Shown one piece after another: positions 1-9,764 of a DNA stretch of 64,000 bases. The first letter of the stretch is position 1. Each line of letters begins with the position of its first letter. The notes under the pieces were generated by a model. The model did no database searches and had not been told where the DNA came from. It was given only the letters and a program-made list of their open reading frames with translations. This stretch comes from Pseudorhodoplanes sinuspersici (GTDB taxonomy: Bacteria > Pseudomonadota > Alphaproteobacteria > Rhizobiales > Xanthobacteraceae), in NCBI RefSeq assembly GCF_002119765.1, contig NZ_CP021112.1:3714501-3778500 (forward strand), written 5' to 3'. Position numbers and translations under genes: made by a program.

Positions 1-1754
1 TCGGCAAAAGCGTGGTCGCCGTCGCGCTTTTTGTGTCGAACATATTTTTCTGGTCGGAAGCTGGCTATTTCACCGCAGCCGTCGATGAGAAACCGCTCCT
101 GCACACGTGGAGCCTCGCGATTGAAGAACAATATTATCTCATCTTCCCGCTCTTGATGATTTTGTGCTGGCCTTTGGGATCGCGGCGCATCGTTCTGCTG
201 ATTTTTCTGTCGATCATCCCGAGCTTTGCCCTGGCGCAGGTTGGATCGTATCGCTGGCCAGATGCGACCTTCTTCCTGATCTTTTCGCGAAGCTGGGAAC
301 TGGCGATCGGCGGCCTGATCGCCTTTTATCTCAAGGCGCCCATGGCGAGTGGCCGGGTCATTCGCGAATTGATGAGTTTCATCGGCATCGGTCTGATCGT
401 GTGGGCGATCATATTTTACAGCGGCAAAACACCGTATCCCGGGATTTATGCTCTGACGCCCACGCTTGGCGCGGCCTTGATCATTGTATTTGCGGCTCCT
501 GGAACGATCCTCGGCACCATCTTATCGATGCGGCCTTTGGTTAGTATCGGCCTAATCAGCTACAGCCTCTATTTGTGGCATCAACCGCTTCTGGCCTTTT
601 CCCGCGTGATTTTTTCCGGGCGGCAATCGACACCACTTCTCCTTGGTTTGATCGCGCTTTGTGTTGTGCTGTCGTATTTGTCGTGGCGCTTTATCGAAAA
701 GCCGGCCCGCAAGGTCGTTTTCCGTCCTTCCATCATGGCCGGGGCTGCTATCGCGTCGGTTCTGGTTGCCGGCCTGGGTCTTCTGGCCGCCTATGGCAAT
801 ATTGGCCGGAGCTTCACTCCGGTTCAGCTTGCGCAGATGGCACCGCCGAATGCGAACCGGGATCCGCGTCTGTTGACGTGCCCGCCTGCGCCGGGGAGCC
901 GACATGATTTTCGCGCCTGCAGCCAAAATCCCGCCCTGAAACGCAAGGCCGTTCTGTATGGCGATTCCCATGCCGGGGCATTGTATCTCGATTTGGCTGC
1001 AGCCTTGTCACAACACGGCATCGACCTCGTATTGCTCAGAAACGGAGAAAGAGGAGCGAGGCGTTTCGAATGCCAGCCGCTTCCTGGAAATTTTCGTTAT
1101 GGGCAATTCGAGCCCGACATGAAGGCGCGATGTGCCGATCAGGAACGCGAGGTCGCTCGAATAGCGAACGTGCTTGGTGCGGAATATCTGTTCGTTTCAT
1201 TGCGCTATACTTTCCGTCTTTTTCCCGCAACCGGTGCTGTCGACGAATTGGAATATGACAACGGAGAGGGCGGTGTCGGTGATGAAGGGTTTCGGCAATA
1301 TTTCGTTCTTGGCACGAAGGGCGAGGTCTCGTTCAGCGCTGAGGATAAATTTACGGCGACTACGAATGCTTTCCGGTCTTTGATCGATTTATTTAGTGGG
1401 CGGACCGTGCTGGTCGGACCGGTGCCCGAGGTGGGATGGCGTGTGGAGAACCGCAACCGTTCCAGTATTTTGCTGTTTGGCGCCGCCGAACAGACGATTT
1501 CAACAGACTATGTTCGTTTCAAGCAGCGCAACCAGTTCGCCAATAGGATTTTGCAGAACATCGAGGGGCACAAGGGCGCGCTCCTCGTTCAACCGTCCGA
1601 TGTGTTTTGCGATCGCTTGGTTGCCGGCAGGTGTGTTGCGCAACTCAATGCCGTTCCGCTCTATCGAGACGACGATCATCTCGCCTATGATGGCGCGAAG
1701 ATGCTGTCGCGCTATATCGTCGAACAGCTCCAGGCCCGAAATGCACTGCGGTAA
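1..1754 (+). CDS. OafA-type O-acyltransferase with SGNH domain (5' truncated by window edge)
   Basis: The frame is already open at the window edge; the GTG at 12 lies in the middle of the conserved FVSNIFFW segment, so roughly the first 90 residues are missing. The remaining protein has an acyltransferase-3 membrane domain (HTWSLAIEEQYY, then about eight hydrophobic helices to residue 265) followed by a C-terminal SGNH domain with the nucleophile block GDSHA and a late DDDHL block. Such proteins move acyl groups, usually acetyl, across the inner membrane onto sugars of LPS or exopolysaccharide, and the SGNH domain completes transfer in the periplasm. The acceptor cannot be read from sequence. 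A convergent SGNH hydrolase gene follows 40 bp downstream. Confidence 0.9.
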   Translation, partial: GKSVVAVALFVSNIFFWSEAGYFTAAVDEKPLLHTWSLAIEEQYYLIFPLLMILCWPLGSRRIVLLIFLSIIPSFALAQVGSYRWPDATFFLIFSRSWELAIGGLIAFYLKAPMASGRVIRELMSFIGIGLIVWAIIFYSGKTPYPGIYALTPTLGAALIIVFAAPGTILGTILSMRPLVSIGLISYSLYLWHQPLLAFSRVIFSGRQSTPLLLGLIALCVVLSYLSWRFIEKPARKVVFRPSIMAGAAIASVLVAGLGLLAAYGNIGRSFTPVQLAQMAPPNANRDPRLLTCPPAPGSRHDFRACSQNPALKRKAVLYGDSHAGALYLDLAAALSQHGIDLVLLRNGERGARRFECQPLPGNFRYGQFEPDMKARCADQEREVARIANVLGAEYLFVSLRYTFRLFPATGAVDELEYDNGEGGVGDEGFRQYFVLGTKGEVSFSAEDKFTATTNAFRSLIDLFSGRTVLVGPVPEVGWRVENRNRSSILLFGAAEQTISTDYVRFKQRNQFANRILQNIEGHKGALLVQPSDVFCDRLVAGRCVAQLNAVPLYRDDDHLAYDGAKMLSRYIVEQLQARNALR

Positions 1755-1794
1755 TCTGCCTGCCGCGGAGTGGCTTCTTCGCGTTGAACGCCGA

Positions 1795-3879
1795 TTAGCG
1801 CGTTGCCGGCGGCATGAGGAGCGGCAAGAGGGGCTCGACGCGAATCTGTTGCGGCGCAGGCAGCTCGAGCAGAGCCCGCAAGACCGGCAGCGCCGCATCG
1901 GCCATCGCAGCATGGCCTTCCGCCGTCGGATGGACCGCGCCGCCATAGACGGCGCTGGTCGCGCCCCAGGTGGCATCATGCAGATCGCTCGGCTGCAGCG
2001 TCGGCGACACGCCTTCGGGGAAGGTCATCGCCGTGAAATAGCTGTCATTCGCAGTGCGGACCCAGCGTGCACGGGAAGCATAGGGGCGAAAGTCGCGCGC
2101 GCGCAGGTTACAGCGCATCGGGTCCGCGGCGGCGACCGCCGGATTGCTTTCGAAGCTTTCGCCATTCTCAAGGAAGCATTCGCGATCGAAGGCCGGATCG
2201 CTCGCGGCACGCGCGCAAAAGCCGTGATTGGCGAAGTCCGCCGTATGCGTATCGACGAAGGTCATACGATCGGTGACAGGATCGCGGCAGGCTCCCGGCG
2301 TGTCGCAGGTGGCGAGCGCGCGCAATTTGGGTAGGAATCTGCCTTCAACGAAATCGGAAACGCTTCGCAGCCGTTTTGCATCGACATTGAATGCGGGGTG
2401 CACATCAAAGCCGCCGCGGCCGCCCTGGCAGATCTGTCCGCCATTCACCATCGCCGGATTGCCGTAGGTGACATAGATGACGCGCTGCAGGTTGCCGCCG
2501 AGATAAGGCTTCAGCGCCGCACGCAGCTTGGCGAAGTCACCTGGCAGATCGCGGTCCAGGGCTTTCTGGGCGTCGGATACGTCGGTAAACAGGCCGCCTT
2601 TTTCGAACAGGCCCCGCTCGGTCGAATCTTCCGTGATGATATTCGCGACGAGGCCGGCGAACCCAATGTCGTTCGCCCCGATTGTCAGCATGATGGCGTC
2701 GAGCTTGCGGTCCTTGTCGGTTTTGCGGGCAAGATCCAGTGCCTCCTTCAGCCTCGCCATCTGCGCAACGGAAGATGTTGTGCAACTGCCGACAGGCGGG
2801 CACTCGCGTGCACGCAACGAACTGAAGAAGCCATCGTCGATGGTCGAACCGGAGCAGGCCAAGGGCAGGAAGGTGACGGCGATATGCGGGTTCTCGATCG
2901 CCAAAGCGAGCGCAGCCCGCACCTGGTAGCCATAAAGCGAGCGGTGACAGGTTGCGCTCCACCAGCGGGCATTCAGCCGCGCCCAATCCGACGACGCGTT
3001 GCCGGTTCCGCTGGCCAGGGCGGGATCGCAGGCGCGGCTGCCCTTGAAGCCGACACGGCCGGGCCGGAAATATTCGCTCGTGCTGCCGGCAAGGAAACGC
3101 CGGAAGCAGAAGCCGCCATCGTCGAGGGCAATCGGACGATCCGGATTGCCTTCACCGGCGGCGATGGAATCGCCCATGCCGGCGATCAGGATATCCTGGA
3201 TGGCGATATCGGCGGCCACGCGTTGCGCGGTGCCATCGGGCAGTTCGACATCGACCGTTGCAATCGTCGTGCGATCGCGGCGGACCCGGATCCGCACCTC
3301 TTCGTCGCAGCGGGTCGTGGCTTGCCGCGGCGCCCCGGCGCCATCGTCAAAGCTCCAGGCGCAGGCCGCATTGGGCGGGACCGCGCCGGCAGCGATGGCG
3401 GTGATCGGGTAGTCGGCCGCGCTCAGGTAGTTTTCCTTCTCGCCATCGCGCGTGCAGGTCTCCGGCAGGCGGCCGGATTGATCGACACAGAGATTATCGA
3501 CCATGTCGCGGGCCCAGCCGCGGCCGTCGCTGGCGCGGGCCAGCCGTTGTTCGGAGGCGAGGACGCCATCGCCCCGGTAGGCGGCGGCGTGGCGGCGGAA
3601 GTCTGCCTCGTTGCGGAACAGGCGGAAACGGTTTCGGATCTCCCATTCGATCCGGATCGGGCCGGCGGCTGCGCCCGGCGCCGCGCTGGATGAGGGCAAT
3701 TGCAGCGGTTGCTGCCCGCCATATTGCGCGTGGGCCGAAAATCCGCCGGTCAACAGGGGCAGGGCGGCGAGAATCGCCAGGGCATGGTGCCGATAAGTGC
3801 GAAGCGGTTTTCGGATAACATCATGCTCTAACGTATGAGAATCGATCACGTCATCGTGGTCTAGGGTGAGAGCGGGCAT
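1795..3879 (-). CDS. large secreted SGNH/GDSL-type hydrolase
   Basis: This 694-residue protein starts with a long charged N-region and then a signal-like stretch (residues 28-52, ending FSAHAQ), so it is probably exported. The middle carries the esterase blocks: GMGDSIAAGEG (nucleophile Ser), LTIGANDIGF (block III Asn) and, near the end, VHPTAEGHAAM (catalytic His with an Asp/Glu partner). Many cysteines suggest disulfides in the periplasm or outside. The family hydrolyses esters of lipids or polysaccharides; the substrate is unknown. At about twice the size of a minimal GDSL domain it has an uncharacterised N-terminal third. It converges on the acyltransferase gene, so a joint role in surface sugar acylation is possible but speculative. 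Confidence 0.8.
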   Translation of the reverse strand: MPALTLDHDDVIDSHTLEHDVIRKPLRTYRHHALAILAALPLLTGGFSAHAQYGGQQPLQLPSSSAAPGAAAGPIRIEWEIRNRFRLFRNEADFRRHAAAYRGDGVLASEQRLARASDGRGWARDMVDNLCVDQSGRLPETCTRDGEKENYLSAADYPITAIAAGAVPPNAACAWSFDDGAGAPRQATTRCDEEVRIRVRRDRTTIATVDVELPDGTAQRVAADIAIQDILIAGMGDSIAAGEGNPDRPIALDDGGFCFRRFLAGSTSEYFRPGRVGFKGSRACDPALASGTGNASSDWARLNARWWSATCHRSLYGYQVRAALALAIENPHIAVTFLPLACSGSTIDDGFFSSLRARECPPVGSCTTSSVAQMARLKEALDLARKTDKDRKLDAIMLTIGANDIGFAGLVANIITEDSTERGLFEKGGLFTDVSDAQKALDRDLPGDFAKLRAALKPYLGGNLQRVIYVTYGNPAMVNGGQICQGGRGGFDVHPAFNVDAKRLRSVSDFVEGRFLPKLRALATCDTPGACRDPVTDRMTFVDTHTADFANHGFCARAASDPAFDRECFLENGESFESNPAVAAADPMRCNLRARDFRPYASRARWVRTANDSYFTAMTFPEGVSPTLQPSDLHDATWGATSAVYGGAVHPTAEGHAAMADAALPVLRALLELPAPQQIRVEPLLPLLMPPATR

Positions 3880-3944
3880 AGCTGGTCCGGGGGATAACGT
3901 TTGGACCGAACTAGCATACTGGTTTGGGCGGAAATAAGGGGATC

Positions 3945-4985
3945 TTAGTGGTCTCGCAGAGATCGTTGGCGTTGCGGAGCGGGTTTGCAGGTCGGCGCTG
4001 AACTCACCTTTTTGGACGGTGCGCGCGAGGCCATCAGCAATTCCCGGCAGATCATGATCGTCAGAGCCAGTGCAAACGGCACCATGTAATAGATCACGCG
4101 GAAGATCAGCAGCGTCGCCAGCAACTCTTCCTTTGGATACTGCGTCAGCGCGATCAGGATCGCCGCGTCGAACACGCCAAGGCCGCCCGGCGTGTGGCTG
4201 AGAAATCCGAGCAGGGTGGCGAGCACGAAGACGACGACGAAATGGGCGAAGTCGATCGGCGGCGCGACCGGGAGCAGCATATACATGCCGATGGCCGATA
4301 GACCAAGGTCGAACACGCCGATCAGGATCTGAACGAAAGTCAGCGGTGCATTCGGCAGGACAACAGACACGCCCTTGACGCCGATTTCGCGTTTGCCACC
4401 CAGAAGCCAGACGAGATAGCCGCAGATGACCAGCAACCCGCCAATGCCGATGAGCCGGTTGATCCAGGGCGGCAGATGATCGATCGCGCTGGCTGCGTCT
4501 GGCGCAAAGGCCATGCCGAGACCGAGCACGAAGGCATTGCCGAGCCAGAAGGTCAGACCGGTGACGAAGGCGATCTTGGCAACATCGAGAAGATTCAGAC
4601 CCCAGGCCGAATAGATGCGAAAGCGGATCGCGCCACCAGTGAAGACTGTGGCGCCGAGATTATGGCCGATCGCATAGCTGGCGAAAGCACCCAAAGCAGC
4701 GATCCGGTAGGGGACGTGCTTGGCACCGATCGTTCGCAGCGAGAAGAAATCGTAGAAGGTCAGCGTAAAATAGGCAGCCGCAACGAACACGGCCGCGGTC
4801 GCGATCGTCGATGCCGGCACATTGCCAATCGCCTCGAGCACACGGGCCGGCTCCACATGGCGCAGCATCCGGTACAGGGTGACGCCGGCAAGGCAAAGAA
4901 CCGCAAAACTGGCAATAAAACCGATCTTGTTCCAGCCGATCCTTTCATGAATCGTGCTAACGAAAATTGTCCAAATCTTCCGCAT
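3945..4985 (-). CDS. YbhN/UPF0104 family integral membrane protein
   Basis: 346 residues with about eight hydrophobic helices and a short basic C-terminal tail. The pattern GHNLGATVFTGGAIRFR and the late TPGGLGVFDAAIL match the lysylphosphatidylglycerol-synthetase transmembrane family (UPF0104, YbhN), which is related to the flippase part of MprF. The cytoplasmic aminoacyl-transfer domain of MprF is absent, so this is a membrane-only member, possibly acting on lipids. It is transcribed divergently from the metallophosphoesterase/glycosyltransferase pair, and all three may relate to envelope lipids. The start at 4985 puts a short polar N-terminus before the first helix. Confidence 0.8.
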   Translation of the reverse strand: MRKIWTIFVSTIHERIGWNKIGFIASFAVLCLAGVTLYRMLRHVEPARVLEAIGNVPASTIATAAVFVAAAYFTLTFYDFFSLRTIGAKHVPYRIAALGAFASYAIGHNLGATVFTGGAIRFRIYSAWGLNLLDVAKIAFVTGLTFWLGNAFVLGLGMAFAPDAASAIDHLPPWINRLIGIGGLLVICGYLVWLLGGKREIGVKGVSVVLPNAPLTFVQILIGVFDLGLSAIGMYMLLPVAPPIDFAHFVVVFVLATLLGFLSHTPGGLGVFDAAILIALTQYPKEELLATLLIFRVIYYMVPFALALTIMICRELLMASRAPSKKVSSAPTCKPAPQRQRSLRDH

Positions 4986-5188
4986 TCAGGATAGGGTCCG
5001 GCGTCGTCTTAATGTCATAGATCGGTGGGCTATGTGGCGTCTTGGCGTCCTTTTGAGGCTAGACTATGCCCGGCAAGCGACTCACGAATTCACCATCTAT
5101 TGCAATCGCGACAGTTTTCTAACAACTGTTCCATCCTACAAAGCCGCAGCGTCGTAAAACTGAGACACGGTTCGCGCATCGTGCAGCC

Positions 5189-6016
5189 ATGCGAATCGAC
5201 CAGCGACACAGCGGCGGACCGGGGCGGGAATTTCGCCATCGGGTCCGTACGCTCTTTTTGTCGGATGTTCACCTCGGCACGCGCGCGAGTAAAAGCGATC
5301 GGCTGGTCGATTTTTTGCGCCATCATGATGCCGAGACGATCTATCTCGTGGGCGACATTATCGATGGATGGCGGTTGCGGTGCCGCTGGCATTGGCCGCA
5401 AGCCTATACCGATCTCATCGATGAATTGTTCAGCGCGGCGCAGAACGGCTCACGCATCGTCTACGTCCCAGGCAATCATGACGCATTCCTGCGCGATTAT
5501 CCGGGCACCCACTTCGCCGGCATCGAGGTTACCGATTCGACCGTGCATGTCGCAGCGGATGGCCGGCGCTATGTCGTGGTTCACGGCGATCATTTCGACA
5601 AGACAGCGCATGTATCGCATTCCGTGGCCGCGATCGGTGCGCGGCTGAATGCGGGTTTCTTTGCACTGAGCGATTCCTGGAACCGGCTGCGCATTGCTCT
5701 CGGGTTATCGAATTGGTCTCTGTCGCAATGGGCGCGGCTTCAGGTCAAGCAGAGCATCGACTATCTCGGCGCGTTCGAACGCGACATCGCTGCGCTGGCC
5801 GCAGAGCATCGCGCCGACGGTGTCATTTGCGGCCATGTCCATCATGCGGCCATGCACGAGCGCTTAGGTCTTCTCTACATCAATTGCGGCGACTGGCTGG
5901 AGAGCTGCACGGCGGTGGTCGAGCGTTTCGACGGCACGTTTGAAATCAAATCCTGGCCGGCTGTTTCGGGAGTTACATGCTCCCGTGCGCCGTTCGGGGA
6001 ATTGCAGGAAGCATGA
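5189..6016 (+). CDS. UDP-2,3-diacylglucosamine diphosphatase-like metallophosphoesterase
   Basis: 275 residues with the full calcineurin-like metal site: SDVHLG (residues 25-30), VGDIIDGW, PGNHD, HGDHFD and CGHVHH near residue 215. The fold and spacing resemble LpxH-like UDP-2,3-diacylglucosamine hydrolases, but this longer alphaproteobacterial branch is usually separate from the lipid A enzyme, so the natural substrate is uncertain. The stop overlaps the start of the next glycosyltransferase gene by a few bases (ATGATG), implying translational coupling. That pairing is common in alphaproteobacteria and suggests a joint envelope glycolipid function. No signal peptide is evident, so it is probably cytoplasmic or membrane-associated. 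Confidence 0.82.
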   Translation: MRIDQRHSGGPGREFRHRVRTLFLSDVHLGTRASKSDRLVDFLRHHDAETIYLVGDIIDGWRLRCRWHWPQAYTDLIDELFSAAQNGSRIVYVPGNHDAFLRDYPGTHFAGIEVTDSTVHVAADGRRYVVVHGDHFDKTAHVSHSVAAIGARLNAGFFALSDSWNRLRIALGLSNWSLSQWARLQVKQSIDYLGAFERDIAALAAEHRADGVICGHVHHAAMHERLGLLYINCGDWLESCTAVVERFDGTFEIKSWPAVSGVTCSRAPFGELQEA

Positions 6017-7095
6017 TGCGCATTCTCGTCGCCACCGATGCCTGGCACCCGCAAGTCAATGGTGTCGTCCGAACACTCCAGACGTTGGCATCGACCGCGC
6101 CGCGGTTTGGTGCCGAGATCGAGTTTCTGACGCATCAGGGACTTCGCACCTTTCCGTTGCCGACCTATCCGGCGATCCGTTGCGCGATCACCGCGCCCTG
6201 GACAATCGCCAGGAAGATCGATGCCCTCAAGCCGGACGCGATCCATATCGCCACCGAAGGCACGATCGGTCATGCGGTCCGGCGGTATTGCATTCGCCGC
6301 GGCATCGCTTTCACCACCAGCTTCCACACACGTCTGCCGGACTATGTGACGGCACGTGTGCCGATCCCGGAAAACTGGGTGTGGCGATGGCTGCAGCGGT
6401 TTCATGGCCGGGCCGAACGGGTGATGGTGTCGACGCAATCGCTGATCTCGGAATTGTCGGGGCGAGGCTTTCGCAATCCAGTGTTGTGGCCGCGCGGGGT
6501 GGATGGTGATTTGTTCACGCCGCGCAACACGGCGCCGCTGGATCTGCCGCGTCCGATCTTTCTCACGGTCGGGCGCGTCGCGGTTGAAAAGAATATCGAG
6601 GCCTTTCTCTCGCTCGATCTGCCGGGAACCAAAGTGGTGGTCGGTGACGGGCCGATGAAAGCCGAGTTGATGCAGCGCTTTCCGGATGTCGTGTTCCTGG
6701 GCGAAAAGCATCGCGATGAACTGGCGGCGATCTATTCCGCCGCCGATGTGTTCGTGTTTCCGAGCCGCACCGACACCTTTGGCCTCGTCATGCTGGAAGC
6801 GCTGGCCTGCGGGGTGCCGGTCGCGGCATTTCCGGTCGCGGGTCCGAACGATGTCATCGGCGATGCGCCGATTGGCGTGTTGAGCGAGGATCTGCGGGAC
6901 GCCGCCTTGCGCGCGCTGACGATTGACCGCAAGGCGTGCCGCGACTTTGCCGAGCAGATGACCTGGGAGCGCTGCGCGAGGATGTTCCTCGACAACCTCG
7001 CGATTCTGCGGCGTGGCGCGGAAGCGGGGCGGGAAGCCGAGATGACCGCCCGCCGCGCATCCGACATGGCGTGGCCGTCAGGCCGCCGAGCCTAG
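6013..7095 (+). CDS. GT4-type glycosyltransferase (MgtA/mannosyltransferase-like)
   Basis: 360 residues in a GT-B fold. The N-terminal domain begins MRILVATDAWHPQVNGVVRTL, typical of retaining GT4 enzymes. The C-terminal donor domain has TVGRVAVEKNIE, VVGDGP and the E-x7-E nucleotide-sugar signature in SRTDTFGLVMLEALACGVP. The family transfers hexoses, often mannose or glucose, from nucleotide sugars to lipid acceptors on the cytoplasmic membrane face. Starts at 6013 and 6016 overlap the previous stop; an AGGA at 6006-6009 serves both, and a more upstream ATG (5977) has no such support. The last 18 bp overlap the convergent molybdenum hydroxylase gene. Confidence 0.85.
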   Translation: MMRILVATDAWHPQVNGVVRTLQTLASTAPRFGAEIEFLTHQGLRTFPLPTYPAIRCAITAPWTIARKIDALKPDAIHIATEGTIGHAVRRYCIRRGIAFTTSFHTRLPDYVTARVPIPENWVWRWLQRFHGRAERVMVSTQSLISELSGRGFRNPVLWPRGVDGDLFTPRNTAPLDLPRPIFLTVGRVAVEKNIEAFLSLDLPGTKVVVGDGPMKAELMQRFPDVVFLGEKHRDELAAIYSAADVFVFPSRTDTFGLVMLEALACGVPVAAFPVAGPNDVIGDAPIGVLSEDLRDAALRALTIDRKACRDFAEQMTWERCARMFLDNLAILRRGAEAGREAEMTARRASDMAWPSGRRA

Positions 7096-9285
7096 CGCCG
7101 TCTTCACCTTTGCCGGCGTGAACGGCACCGAACGCATGCGTATGCCGGTGGCATCGAAGATCGCATTCGCGATCGCCGACGGCACCACAGCCGCAGCCGG
7201 TTCTCCGGCACCCCATGGCCGTTCATTCGGCCGGTCGATCAGATCGTAATGGAGCTCCGGCACATCGGGGAATGTGATGATTGGATAGCTCGCCCAGTCG
7301 AGCGTCGTGACCATCGAGCGATCCCACTTCACCTCCTCGATCAGTGTGCGGCTGACGGTCTGGATGATGTTGCCGTCGAGCTGCGCTTTGACGCCGTCCG
7401 GATTGATGATCTGGCCGCAGTCCTGAACGAGATAGAAGCGCGACACACGAACTTTACCGGTGGTGCGATCGACTTCGACATCCGCCACCGCACCGACATA
7501 GGTCCGCACCAGTTCGTATTTCACATACGATACGCCGCGCCCCTTCAAGACGTTCCCGGAATCGACCTGCTGTGCAGCGGGGCGGGTCTCCCATTTCGAT
7601 AGCGCGGCCAGCCGGTCGATCAGTTCGAGTCCGCGTTTGTCGTCGAGATATTTCTTCCTGAATGCGATCGGATCGCTCTTCGCGGTCGCGGCGAGTTCAT
7701 CCATGAAGCTTTCGTTGGCATAGGTGTTCTGCATGCGGCCCGGCGTCCTGATCCAGGATGGCCGGAACACTGTGTTCTCCAGACGCCGGCACACCGTGCG
7801 GACATTGGCGAATTTGTAGGGGATCGCCGAATTCTGGAAAACGTTGCCGGGCGCGATGTCATCTTTCTGCGGCAGGCCGGCGAGTGTGGCGCCGGTGAGC
7901 GGCACAAGAAAACTGCCGGCGGTCTGTTGCGGAATGAAGAAGTCGGATTCCCAAGCCGACACATTGCCCGATGAATCCATCGCCGCCCTGATATCGATCA
8001 AGGTCGGCGGCCCCATCGGCTCCCAGCCATGCTCGTCGGCACGCGACCATTGCACACGAACGGGCTGGCCGACGGCTTTGGAGAGAATGGCGGCATCGCC
8101 CGCCGCGTCCTCATGGCCATTGCGGCCGTAGCAGCCTGAGCCTTCCAGATAAATGCAGCGGACATCGTCCGGGGATATCGCAAGCATCTGCGCGAGCTGC
8201 TTGCGCAGCGAATGCGTCGACTGCGACGCCGACCATGATGTCAGCTTGCCGTTCTTGAATTCCGAAATGGCGCAGGACGGGCCGATCGAGCCATGCAGGT
8301 TCACGGCAAAATCATAAGTGGCGGAGATCTTGTTGCCGTCACCGGCGAGCGCATCCTTTGTGCTGCCGGTGTCGCTCGTCACCTGATCCTGGACCACTTT
8401 GGTGCCGCGCACATGCTCCCATAGCTTGGCCTGATCGGGCAGGGTGGCGGCTTTCGACCATTGGGCTTTAAGTTGTTGCGCGGCGCGGATGGCATTCCAT
8501 TCGCTGCTGGCAACGACGCCAAGGAAGTTCTTGTCGCGCACCACGCGGACACCGGGAATGTTCTTGATCGAACTTTCGTCGACGTTTTCCAGCATAGCGC
8601 CATAAGCCGGCGGACGCACCACGCGGCCATGCATCATGCCGGGCACGCGGAAGTCCTGCATATAGGTGAACTTACCGGTCACCTTGTCGGGGATGTCGAC
8701 GCGTGCGACCGGCTTGCCGACCAGCTTGTAGTCTTTCGGATCTTTGGCCTTCGCCTTTTCGTCAACCTTCAGACTGAAGGATTTGCCGCCGATCAGTTGC
8801 GCGTAGGTGACCTTCTTGCCGCCGCCAGACACAACGCCCTCGGCGATGGTGAGGTCTTCCTTTTTAACGTTGAGTTTCTTTGCCGCTTCCTCAAGCAGCG
8901 CATTGCGGGCGGTCGCGGAGGCGTTGCGGATCTGGATGCCGGCAGATTGAATCGTCAGGCTGCCCCAGGTGTTGCCCTGGTCCGGCGTGAGTTGGGTATC
9001 GCCGGTGACAAGCGAAACGCTGTTGAACGGCACATCCAGCTCTTCGGCGCACATCTGCGCCAGAGCCGTGCGAATGCCGGTGCCGAGATCGACCTTGCCG
9101 GTATAGAGCGTGACTTTCCCGGCTTTGTCGATGGCAAGGAATGAATCGACTTCATTCAGTGCGACGGGTTTGGCGGATGCTGCGCCTTGCGCGAGCACGT
9201 CGGATACCTTTCCGGCGAATGTAAAGCTGACAACGAGTGCACCGGTGCTTTTCAGAAGCTTGCGGCGTGAAAGCTGCATGGTCAT
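7078..9285 (-). CDS. molybdopterin-binding large subunit, IorB/xanthine dehydrogenase family
   Basis: 735 residues. The N-terminus reads MTMQLSRRKLLKSTG, a twin-arginine signal, so the folded enzyme is probably exported with its small subunit. The body matches the aldehyde oxidase/xanthine dehydrogenase molybdopterin domain of the isoquinoline 1-oxidoreductase beta branch, including the GSGCYGRNGHEDAAGDA segment and the C-terminal GAGEPA motif that places the active-site Glu. It would hydroxylate a heterocycle or aldehyde and pass electrons to the 2Fe-2S subunit. A GTG at 9300 overlaps the previous stop, but the ATG at 9285 follows AGGGGG at good spacing and leaves a normal Tat signal. No FAD subunit or cytochrome c gene is adjacent. 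The true substrate is unknown. Confidence 0.88.
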   Translation of the reverse strand: MTMQLSRRKLLKSTGALVVSFTFAGKVSDVLAQGAASAKPVALNEVDSFLAIDKAGKVTLYTGKVDLGTGIRTALAQMCAEELDVPFNSVSLVTGDTQLTPDQGNTWGSLTIQSAGIQIRNASATARNALLEEAAKKLNVKKEDLTIAEGVVSGGGKKVTYAQLIGGKSFSLKVDEKAKAKDPKDYKLVGKPVARVDIPDKVTGKFTYMQDFRVPGMMHGRVVRPPAYGAMLENVDESSIKNIPGVRVVRDKNFLGVVASSEWNAIRAAQQLKAQWSKAATLPDQAKLWEHVRGTKVVQDQVTSDTGSTKDALAGDGNKISATYDFAVNLHGSIGPSCAISEFKNGKLTSWSASQSTHSLRKQLAQMLAISPDDVRCIYLEGSGCYGRNGHEDAAGDAAILSKAVGQPVRVQWSRADEHGWEPMGPPTLIDIRAAMDSSGNVSAWESDFFIPQQTAGSFLVPLTGATLAGLPQKDDIAPGNVFQNSAIPYKFANVRTVCRRLENTVFRPSWIRTPGRMQNTYANESFMDELAATAKSDPIAFRKKYLDDKRGLELIDRLAALSKWETRPAAQQVDSGNVLKGRGVSYVKYELVRTYVGAVADVEVDRTTGKVRVSRFYLVQDCGQIINPDGVKAQLDGNIIQTVSRTLIEEVKWDRSMVTTLDWASYPIITFPDVPELHYDLIDRPNERPWGAGEPAAAVVPSAIANAIFDATGIRMRSVPFTPAKVKTALGSAA

Positions 9286-9296
9286 GTTGGGCCCCC

Positions 9297-9764
9297 TCAC
9301 GCGTATGTCGAAGCGCGTTTGACAGCTTTGACGATGCGGTCATGCGTGCCGCAGCGGCAAAGGTTTTTGGCCAGCGCCTGCCGGATCTGTGCGTCGGTCG
9401 GCTTCTTGTTGGAGGAGAGGAAAGCGGCGGATTCCATGATCATGCCGTTGATGCAATAGCCGCATTGCGCGGCCTGCTCTTCGATAAAGGCGCGCTGCAC
9501 CGGATGCAGCTTGTTGCCGGCGCCGAGACCTTCCAGTGTCACGACTTTCTGGCTCGCATTCAGCGACGATACCGGTGTCACGCAGGACCGCACCGCCTTG
9601 CCGTCGACATGCACGGTGCAGGAGCCGCATTGCGCGAGGCCGCAACCGAAGCGCGGACCATGCAGAGCCAGATTGTCACGAAGGGCGTAGAGGAGCGGCA
9701 TGTCGGGGTCGTCGATATCGACCGTGACCCGCTTGCCGTTGACGGTCAGCTGCTTTTTGGGCAT
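9297..9764 (-). CDS. 2Fe-2S small subunit of molybdenum hydroxylase (IorA-like)
   Basis: 155 residues with two iron-sulfur domains. The N-terminal plant-type ferredoxin cluster uses CGLAQCGSC plus a later SC; the C-terminal four-helix domain carries CGYC and NLCRCGTH. This is the usual small subunit of two- or three-subunit molybdenum hydroxylases and relays electrons from the molybdenum centre. It has no signal peptide, so it would travel with the Tat-signalled large subunit, whose gene follows directly in the same operon. A strong GGGAGG lies before the ATG. Its electron acceptor is not encoded nearby. Confidence 0.92.
   Translation of the reverse strand: MPKKQLTVNGKRVTVDIDDPDMPLLYALRDNLALHGPRFGCGLAQCGSCTVHVDGKAVRSCVTPVSSLNASQKVVTLEGLGAGNKLHPVQRAFIEEQAAQCGYCINGMIMESAAFLSSNKKPTDAQIRQALAKNLCRCGTHDRIVKAVKRASTYA

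Noticed and set aside
2398-3693. 431-residue plus-strand reading frame opposite the SGNH hydrolase gene
   Set aside because: It is the GC-rich antisense shadow of a protein with clear family motifs; the shadow product has no recognisable domain, signal or family.
5111-5129. Inverted repeat ACAGTT-N7-AACTGT before the metallophosphoesterase gene
   Set aside because: Short, single occurrence, no regulator or promoter to link it to; likely chance in a small gap.
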